Below, in pieces: positions 4,978-9,665 of a DNA stretch of 9,665 bases. Under the pieces are notes generated by a model, which was not told where the DNA came from, did no database searches, and saw only the letters and a list, made by a program, of their open reading frames with translations. The translations under genes and the position numbers were made by a program. Source of the stretch: Bacillota bacterium (GTDB lineage Bacteria; Bacillota; Clostridia; Peptostreptococcales; Anaerovoracaceae); contig JAFWVZ010000202.1 of NCBI GenBank assembly GCA_017523605.1, positions 1-9,665 of the forward strand, read 5' to 3'. The first letter of the stretch is position 1. The number at the start of each line of letters is the position of its first letter.

Positions 4978-5895
4978 ATGGAAGAGAAGAAAAAGAGCCG
5001 TTTGCCTCTTATAGCAATAATACTCTTTGTTATCGTGCTGGTGGCTCTTTACGCTTACCTCTACATTTTGCCTGGGATAAAAGATTCCAGAGCCGATACC
5101 TCGGTGGTCTATTACACAAGGGTGCAGGACCAGAAGAAGTCGCAGTGCGTCGTCGTCCGCAAGGAGGAAGTCGTAACCAGCGGCGGGGCAGGCAGCGTAA
5201 GTTATTTCGCGGAGGAAGGCGTTAAGGCCAGAAAACGCACTAAGATAGCAGACGTATACTCCGGAACGCAGAGGGACTCGCTTACAGCACCCGCAACCGG
5301 TTTTTTAAGCTTCTATCTGGACGGGTACGAAGCGGAGCTGGACCCGGACATGTTCCCGGATATGGACATCACCGCGATCGCAGGCACCAAATACGAAGAG
5401 CCTAAGAGCGAAAAGCCGGACAGCGTGGACGGCGACGTACCTCTGTTCAAGATAGTAAGCAGCGACGTCTGGTACGTGCTTATAATCCAGCCGCTTGCTT
5501 CGGCTTCGGAATACAGCCTTGGAAGCAGTCTGTCCATAGAGTTCCCGGACGGAACGCTGGTACCTGCTGCCGTGGACAGCTTCAGGGAAGACGGCGAATA
5601 CCGTGCGTTCCTCGCCAGCGTAAGCCGTTATTACGATAAGTCCGCGCAGATAAGGAGCTTCGAAGGCAACGTCATCAGTTCCGTCTACGAAGGGCTTATG
5701 ATCCCGACGGATTCCATAGCGACCAACGGAGAGAACATAGGAGTCTACGTTGTCGGACTGGACGGAGAGTATACCTTTAAGCCGATAGAGATAATAACCC
5801 GCACGCCCGACGGGATACTGATACAGGACGGAGGAAGTGTAAAACAGTACGACGAGGTCCTGAACGATGCAAGAAACTATACGCAGCAGAATTGA
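4978..5895 (+). CDS. HlyD-like membrane-anchored adaptor-type protein
   Basis: The 305-residue protein resembles HlyD-family/membrane-fusion-type proteins that clostridia commonly encode just before yggS and sepF. Residues 9-30 are one transmembrane segment after a lysine-rich cytoplasmic start (MEEKKKSR); the rest should be extracellular. Residues 55-112 look like a biotinyl-lipoyl-like barrel half (VVVRKEEVVTSGGAGSVSYF, then LTAPATGFLSFYLDG), and 155-200 resemble the matching second half and a beta-barrel. The C-terminal part (MIPTDSIATNGENIGVYVVG, then KPIEIITRTPDGILIQDG) matches the membrane-proximal region of such adaptors. No ABC transporter partner is nearby, so classic efflux is doubtful and a cell-envelope role with the division genes is inferred. 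No ribosome binding site precedes the ATG and the predicted transcript start coincides with it. It overlaps yggS by 29 bp. Confidence 0.8.
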   Translation: MEEKKKSRLPLIAIILFVIVLVALYAYLYILPGIKDSRADTSVVYYTRVQDQKKSQCVVVRKEEVVTSGGAGSVSYFAEEGVKARKRTKIADVYSGTQRDSLTAPATGFLSFYLDGYEAELDPDMFPDMDITAIAGTKYEEPKSEKPDSVDGDVPLFKIVSSDVWYVLIIQPLASASEYSLGSSLSIEFPDGTLVPAAVDSFREDGEYRAFLASVSRYYDKSAQIRSFEGNVISSVYEGLMIPTDSIATNGENIGVYVVGLDGEYTFKPIEIITRTPDGILIQDGGSVKQYDEVLNDARNYTQQN

Positions 5896-6568
5896 CGACA
5901 TCCGCAGCAGGATGGAGAGCGCCGCGCAAAGGTGCGGAAGAAGACCGGAAGACATAACGCTCATAGCGGTAAGTAAGACGTATCCGGCTTCGGACGTGGA
6001 TCTTGCCGCCGCGGCAGGAATAAAGGACTTCGGCGAGAACAAGGTCCAGGAACTGCTTCAGAAGCAGCCTCAGACTGCGGAAGATCTGCGATGGCATTTC
6101 ATAGGCCATCTGCAGACCAACAAGGTAAGGAACGTCATCGGGAAAGTGTGCCTCATCCACTCTGTGGACAGCATGCATCTTGCAGAGGAGATAGACAGGC
6201 GCGCAGCTGCCGCGGGAACGGTCCAGGAAGTGCTTCTGCAGGTAAATGCAGCCGGAGAAGAGACTAAGTTCGGTCTGGCGGAAGAGGACGTTCTGCCGCT
6301 TGCGGAAGGCATCGCGGAAAACTGCAGCAACGTAAGGATACGAGGCCTGATGCAGATACCTCCTTACGAGGAGGATACGGACAAGGTCCGCGTGTGGTTC
6401 AAAAAACTGTATGTCCTTAAAGAGGATCTGCAGCGCAGAGGCTTTAATTACGCAGACATCCTGTCCATGGGCATGAGCCACGATTTTGAGACAGCCATCG
6501 AGGAAGGCGCCACCCACATAAGAGTGGGCACGGCGATCTTCGGCGAAAGAAACTATAATAAACAATAA
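5867..6568 (+). CDS. yggS: PLP homeostasis protein, YggS/YlmE family
   Basis: YggS-family proteins bind pyridoxal 5'-phosphate and keep its level and amino-acid metabolism in balance; they have a fold-III alanine-racemase-like barrel but no known racemase activity. The 233-residue protein has the PLP lysine K37 in LIAVSKTYPASDV, FGENKVQELLQK (55-66), WHFIGHLQTNKVR (76-88) and the C-terminal MGMSHDFETAIEEGATHIRVGTAIFGER with phosphate-binding residues. The start overlaps the HlyD-like gene by 29 bp; GAGG 9 bases before the ATG supports it, as does agreement with the usual family N-terminus. It is the ylmE position of the Bacillus division cluster. Confidence 0.96.
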   Translation: MQETIRSRIDDIRSRMESAAQRCGRRPEDITLIAVSKTYPASDVDLAAAAGIKDFGENKVQELLQKQPQTAEDLRWHFIGHLQTNKVRNVIGKVCLIHSVDSMHLAEEIDRRAAAAGTVQEVLLQVNAAGEETKFGLAEEDVLPLAEGIAENCSNVRIRGLMQIPPYEEDTDKVRVWFKKLYVLKEDLQRRGFNYADILSMGMSHDFETAIEEGATHIRVGTAIFGERNYNKQ

Positions 6569-6587
6569 TTTATAAAGAGGTGCAAGA

Positions 6588-7121
6588 ATGGGTATTTTAG
6601 ACAAGATCAAGGACATGGTCGGCATCGAGCTCGAAGACGAAGACGATGAAGAAGAAGTCGTAGAGGAAGAAAAGAAGGCAAGACCGGTCCTCAGGGAAGA
6701 GAGAAAAGAAGAAAAGATCAGGGAAGACAGAAGGCCCGTAACTGAGAGAAAGCCTGCGGCTTCTCCGCGCATGGAGACCGTTGCCCGCACGGAAGTCACC
6801 CGTCAGACCATGGGCGGCAACAAGTACACCAGCCAGTTCAAGATGGTGGTAATAGAGCCCAACGGTTTCGAAGAGTGCCCCAAGCTGGTGGACAGCCTTA
6901 AGGCAAAGAAGCCTGTAATAATCAATCTGGAGAACCTGGAGACGGACATCGCGAGAAAGATCTTCGATTTCCTCTCCGGAGCTACTTACGCGCTCAACGG
7001 AAACGTCCAGAAGGTAACGAACAACATCTTCGTGTTCGCGCCGGAGAACGTAGACGTCACATATAAAGACAGCACCAAGCAGGTCGCGGCCCCCGACAGC
7101 TCCAAGAGCATGTGGAGATAG
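6588..7121 (+). CDS. sepF: Cell division protein SepF
   Basis: SepF bundles and anchors FtsZ filaments at the septal membrane. The 177 residues begin with an amphipathic membrane-targeting helix (MGILDKIKDMVGIE), followed by a highly charged linker: an acidic run around 14-29, then a basic stretch to about 60. The conserved core occupies about 83-156: FKMVVIEPNGFEECPKLVDS, KKPVIINLENLE, then FDFLSGATYALNGNVQKV and NNIFVFAPENVDV. GAGG at 6577-6580 is 7 bases before the ATG. The gap after yggS is 19 bp and AT-rich. A short tail ends in SSKSMWR. Length is a little above typical because of the linker. Confidence 0.97.
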   Translation: MGILDKIKDMVGIELEDEDDEEEVVEEEKKARPVLREERKEEKIREDRRPVTERKPAASPRMETVARTEVTRQTMGGNKYTSQFKMVVIEPNGFEECPKLVDSLKAKKPVIINLENLETDIARKIFDFLSGATYALNGNVQKVTNNIFVFAPENVDVTYKDSTKQVAAPDSSKSMWR

Positions 7122-7139
7122 GCGCACGAGGCCCGGACG

Positions 7140-7418
7140 ATGCTGATAAGGTTGATAAGGACGGCGCTTTACCTTATATTCAGGGTGGCGGATCTTGCAA
7201 TTCTGGTATATTGCGTCGCGTCCTGGTTCGTAAGACCCGGCGACAGGGTCTACGATCTTTTCGTTAAGCTGGCACGCATAGTCGAGCCTGTGCTCTATCC
7301 CGTAAGGAAACTGATGTACAGGCTTGGTTTGAATCTGCCGGTAGATCTTTCCCCGTGGATAACGATGATCCTTCTTGGGTTCATCTACAAGCTGCTTGTT
7401 GTATTCATCGTGGGATAG
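7140..7418 (+). CDS. yggT: YggT/YlmG family membrane protein
   Basis: This 92-residue integral membrane protein belongs to the YggT (YlmG) family, found beside sepF in many bacteria. Two hydrophobic segments are clear, about residues 5-29 (IRTALYLIFRVADLAILVYC) and 71-91 (LSPWITMILLGFIYKLLVVF). Between them is the family's RIVEPVLYPVRKLMYRLG segment with its conserved E-P and P-R pattern. Its biochemical role is unclear; links to division, osmotic stress and membrane organisation are known for relatives. GAGG 8 bases before the ATG is a modest ribosome binding site. Bacillus has ylmH between this gene and divIVA; here only 18 bp separate them. Confidence 0.93.
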   Translation: MLIRLIRTALYLIFRVADLAILVYCVASWFVRPGDRVYDLFVKLARIVEPVLYPVRKLMYRLGLNLPVDLSPWITMILLGFIYKLLVVFIVG

Positions 7419-7436
7419 GATAGCAGGAGGAAACAT

Positions 7437-7979
7437 ATGATAACACCTCAGGAAATACAGGAAAAAGTATTCGATAAAGCCGTTAGAGGCTACAACGCCG
7501 ATCAGGTGGACGTATTTCTGGACGAGCTTACTACTACTCTGGAAGATGTCCTTTCCGAGAAGGCACGCCTTGCGGAAGAACTTGCTGCGGCAAACGCAAA
7601 ACTGGACGAGTACAAGGCTCAGGAAGGCGCTGTAATAAGGACGCTGGAGTCCGCAAAAGGTCTTATGAACGAGATCTCGGCAAGTGCGGAAAAGCGTGCG
7701 GACATCATTATGAAGAACGCTCAGCTGAGCGCGGACCAGCTCTTAAGATCCGCTCAGGAGAACGTAGACCGTCTTAAGGACGAAGAGAAAGACCTGGGCT
7801 ACAGAGTAGCTTCCATAAAGAACCGCTTCAAGAACATCCTTCAGGCGGAGCTGGACCGTTTCGACAACATGAGCCAGGACATCTTCGGAGCTTTCCCCGC
7901 AGTATCGGAAGAAGCTGCCGAGGATGCCGCGGCTTCTCTTGAAAAAGAGATGACTCAGGTGATCTCAATAGAAAAATGA
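7437..7979 (+). CDS. divIVA: Cell division/polarity protein DivIVA
   Basis: DivIVA senses negatively curved membrane at septa and poles and recruits division and cell-wall factors. The 180-residue protein starts with the lipid-binding domain MITPQEIQEKVFDKAVRGYN, including F12, R18 and G19-Y20, followed by DQVDVFLDEL. The rest is coiled coil rich in E, K, A and L up to about 145. It ends with a less conserved acidic tail. AGGAGG just 6 bases before ATG gives it one of the best ribosome binding sites in the operon. Its stop overlaps lspA by four bases (ATGA). The length fits DivIVA and is longer than GpsB. Confidence 0.96.
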   Translation: MITPQEIQEKVFDKAVRGYNADQVDVFLDELTTTLEDVLSEKARLAEELAAANAKLDEYKAQEGAVIRTLESAKGLMNEISASAEKRADIIMKNAQLSADQLLRSAQENVDRLKDEEKDLGYRVASIKNRFKNILQAELDRFDNMSQDIFGAFPAVSEEAAEDAAASLEKEMTQVISIEK

Positions 7980-8572
7980 TAGGTTTCTGCGCGGTCACGG
8001 CTTTCGTAATAGCCGCTGACCTGATAACCAAGCATCTTGTTGCGGCAGGGATGGAGCTCAACTCAACGATCACCGTTATCCCCGGTTTTTTTGACCTGAC
8101 CTACATCATAAACCGCGGAGCCGCCTGGGGCATACTGGCGGAAAAGCAGGTACTGCTTACCGTCTTTACCGTGATAGTCCTTGCGGCTCTTGTTTTTTAT
8201 GTCATTAAAAAGCACCGCGGCATAGGAAAACTTGAGCTTGTTTCCATCGCCATGATAGTCGGCGGCGGAATCGGAAACCTAATAGGCAGAGTGTTCGACG
8301 GGTATGTAGTGGATTTCATAAACATCCGCTGCATTTCGTTTTTAAACATATTCAACATAGCGGACATAGGCATTACGGTCGGGTGTGTGCTGCTTGTTAT
8401 AAGCGTGCTGTTCTTCGGCAAGAAGGAAAGCAGAACGGCTTCCGGAAGTCCGGAAGGATCCGCAGCCGATTATTCCGAGATCCGGTGGGATCAGATCGAC
8501 GTATCGGAAGATGCTCATGAGCATGCTGTAAAGAACGATACCCCGGAAGGTGAGACCGGCAATGGAAGATAG
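7976..8572 (+). CDS. lspA: Lipoprotein signal peptidase LspA with an acidic C-terminal tail
   Basis: LspA cleaves the signal peptide of diacylglyceryl-modified prolipoproteins in the membrane using two aspartates. Expected motifs are present: DLITKHLV (15-22), NRGAAWGIL (46-54), GGGIGNLIGRVFDGYVVDFIN (96-116) with catalytic D113, and FNIADIGITVG (126-136) with catalytic D130. Four hydrophobic segments fit about 5-22, 57-77, 86-105 and 128-147. The catalytic part ends near residue 150; a further 48 residues follow that are hydrophilic and acidic, which most family members of about 150-165 residues lack. The tail is read in frame with no sign of a frameshift, and its end overlaps the next gene by 11 bp. 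Translation start overlaps the divIVA stop, suggesting coupling. Confidence 0.96.
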   Translation: MIGFCAVTAFVIAADLITKHLVAAGMELNSTITVIPGFFDLTYIINRGAAWGILAEKQVLLTVFTVIVLAALVFYVIKKHRGIGKLELVSIAMIVGGGIGNLIGRVFDGYVVDFINIRCISFLNIFNIADIGITVGCVLLVISVLFFGKKESRTASGSPEGSAADYSEIRWDQIDVSEDAHEHAVKNDTPEGETGNGR

Positions 8573-9482
8573 CAGCGTCTTCAGCTTTGTAATAGACGAA
8601 GAGCATGGCCAGCAGAGGGCGGACCTTGTTCTTTCCGCTCTTCTTGAGGACGTTTCCAGAAGCTACATACAGAAACTGATCGCCGGCGGCAAAATGAAGA
8701 TAGACGGAGTTCCGGCCGCGTCAAAAAAGATCATTCTGAAAGCCGGTCAGACCGTGGAACTAACAATTCCCCCGGCCGTTCCATGCGAAGCGCAGCCGGA
8801 AGACATTCCGCTGGACATAGTATTCGAGGACGACGATCTTATCGTTATAAACAAGCCTAAGGGAATGGTAGTGCATCCCGCTGCAGGAAACCTCAGCGGA
8901 ACGCTCGTAAACGCACTGCTGTTCCACTGCGGAAGTCTCTCCGCCATAAACGGTGTGGAGCGTCCGGGAATAGTCCACAGGATAGACAAGGACACTTCCG
9001 GGCTGCTTGTGGCGGCTAAGTCCGACGCAGCTCACCGTGGACTGTCCGAACAGTTCGCCGAACACAGCATAACCAGGCTCTACAGAGGCGTCTGCTTCTT
9101 CGGACTTAACGAAGACAGCATAACCATAGATGCTCCCATAGGACGCGACCCTAAGAACCGTCTCCGCAACGCGGTGGTTCCGGACGGCAGACACGCCGTT
9201 ACGCACATTAAGGTACTTAAAAGATACAAAGGTTTTACAGAGTTCTCCGCAAAGCTGGAAACAGGAAGGACTCATCAGATAAGAGTACACATGGCACACA
9301 TAAACAGGCCCCTTTTAGGAGATGAGCTCTACGGGCCTGCAAGGCAGCCGTACAAAACGGAAGGACAGATGCTCCACGCAGGAACGCTGGGCTTCGTCCA
9401 CCCCGTGACGGGACAGTACATGGAATTCAGCGCCCAGCCGCCGGCTGAATACCTGAACGTTTTACAAAAGCTGCCGGAATAG
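8562..9482 (+). CDS. rluD: RluA/RluD-family 23S rRNA pseudouridine synthase
   Basis: The enzyme converts uridines in rRNA to pseudouridine. From ATG 8562 it has 306 residues: an S4 RNA-binding domain at about 17-72 (SRSYIQKLIAGGKMKIDGVP) and a catalytic domain with INKPKGMVVHPAAGN (96-110) and HRIDKDTSGLLVAAK (139-153), where D142 is the nucleophile. RTHQIRVHMAHINRPLLGD (236-254) is the usual C-terminal motif. The exact target is inferred: RluD relatives modify helix 69 of 23S rRNA, and Bacillus YlyB sits after lspA in the same way. I prefer ATG 8562 to GTG 8550 because AGGTGAG lies about 7 bases before it. It overlaps lspA by 11 bp. Confidence 0.93.
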   Translation: MEDSSVFSFVIDEEHGQQRADLVLSALLEDVSRSYIQKLIAGGKMKIDGVPAASKKIILKAGQTVELTIPPAVPCEAQPEDIPLDIVFEDDDLIVINKPKGMVVHPAAGNLSGTLVNALLFHCGSLSAINGVERPGIVHRIDKDTSGLLVAAKSDAAHRGLSEQFAEHSITRLYRGVCFFGLNEDSITIDAPIGRDPKNRLRNAVVPDGRHAVTHIKVLKRYKGFTEFSAKLETGRTHQIRVHMAHINRPLLGDELYGPARQPYKTEGQMLHAGTLGFVHPVTGQYMEFSAQPPAEYLNVLQKLPE

Positions 9483-9491
9483 GAGATCACT

Positions 9492-9665
9492 ATGAGAAAA
9501 GAAAGAAGAGACGCAGTAAGGATCACGGACGTAGACGGTCTGCATACCATACTGCCTTACGTAATGCCTTCCAGGGCCGCTGCTGAAGTTTCCATGCAGG
9601 AAGTATTCGACATCACGGACCTTAACGCTTACATGCAGAGAAGGAACGAAGGAGAGGGTACCAAC
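9492..9665 (+). CDS. Start of a possible CAT-fold/2-oxo acid dehydrogenase E2-like acyltransferase (runs off right edge)
   Basis: The reading frame opens at ATG 9492 with AGGAG (9481-9485) 6 bases upstream, and stays open for 58 codons to the window end. It begins 9 bp after rluD, so it belongs to the same operon. The N-terminal pattern RKERRDAVRITDVDGLHTIL, then PYVMPSRAAAEVSMQEVFDITDLNAYMQRRN, resembles my memory of clostridial proteins annotated as 2-oxo acid dehydrogenase acyltransferase-like or chloramphenicol acetyltransferase-like. The catalytic region, with the expected HxxxDG motif, lies beyond the edge, so the family call is tentative. That this stretch is coding is well supported. 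Confidence 0.5.
   Translation, partial: MRKERRDAVRITDVDGLHTILPYVMPSRAAAEVSMQEVFDITDLNAYMQRRNEGEGTN

Noticed and set aside
6554..6559. TATAAT before sepF as an internal promoter
   Set aside because: It lies in the last codons of yggS and has no -35-like hexamer at 15-19 bp; likely chance in AT-rich codons.

Overview
The window looks like a chromosomal housekeeping region of a Gram-positive anaerobe of the class Clostridia. The gene order ylxM-ffh-rpsP-khpA-rimM-trmD followed by an HlyD-like gene, yggS-sepF-yggT-divIVA-lspA and an rluD-type gene is a Firmicutes arrangement. AGGAGG-type ribosome binding sites, DivIVA/SepF division proteins and sigma-A-like promoters fit this. A family XIII/Anaerovoracaceae-like lineage is my guess, from the mid-range GC content and gene order only. 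I see no tRNA, rRNA, CRISPR array, transposase, integrase or phage gene.

Left block (1-1380, minus strand): a small LytTR-domain DNA-binding protein, started by TTG, and just downstream of it a previously uncalled gene running off the left edge. That second gene encodes a two-transmembrane protein with a coiled-coil stalk and a large, probably extracellular, domain. The pair looks like a regulator plus membrane partner and is the least familiar part of the window.

The divergent intergenic region (1381-1582) holds a near-consensus promoter for the rightward genes. Its -35 box lies in a perfect 9-bp inverted repeat that also puts a TTGACA on the other strand.

Middle block (1583-4938, plus strand): ylxM, ffh, rpsP, khpA, rimM and trmD form a tight operon for signal-recognition-particle targeting, ribosome assembly and tRNA modification. 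It ends in a strong intrinsic terminator whose stem starts inside the last codons of trmD.

Right block (4978-9665, plus strand): a second operon starts at once, its -35 hexamer falling in the terminator loop. It encodes an HlyD-like membrane-anchored protein, the PLP protein YggS, the division factors SepF, YggT and DivIVA, lipoprotein signal peptidase LspA with an unusual acidic tail, an RluD-type pseudouridine synthase, and the start of a gene resembling clostridial acyltransferase-like proteins. Most junctions overlap or are under 20 bp.

The most notable signal is that both operons appear to begin with leaderless mRNAs. Each has an extended -10 (TGTTAWAATAT) with the ATG only 7-9 bp beyond the -10 hexamer and no Shine-Dalgarno sequence, while internal genes such as rpsP and divIVA have strong ones.
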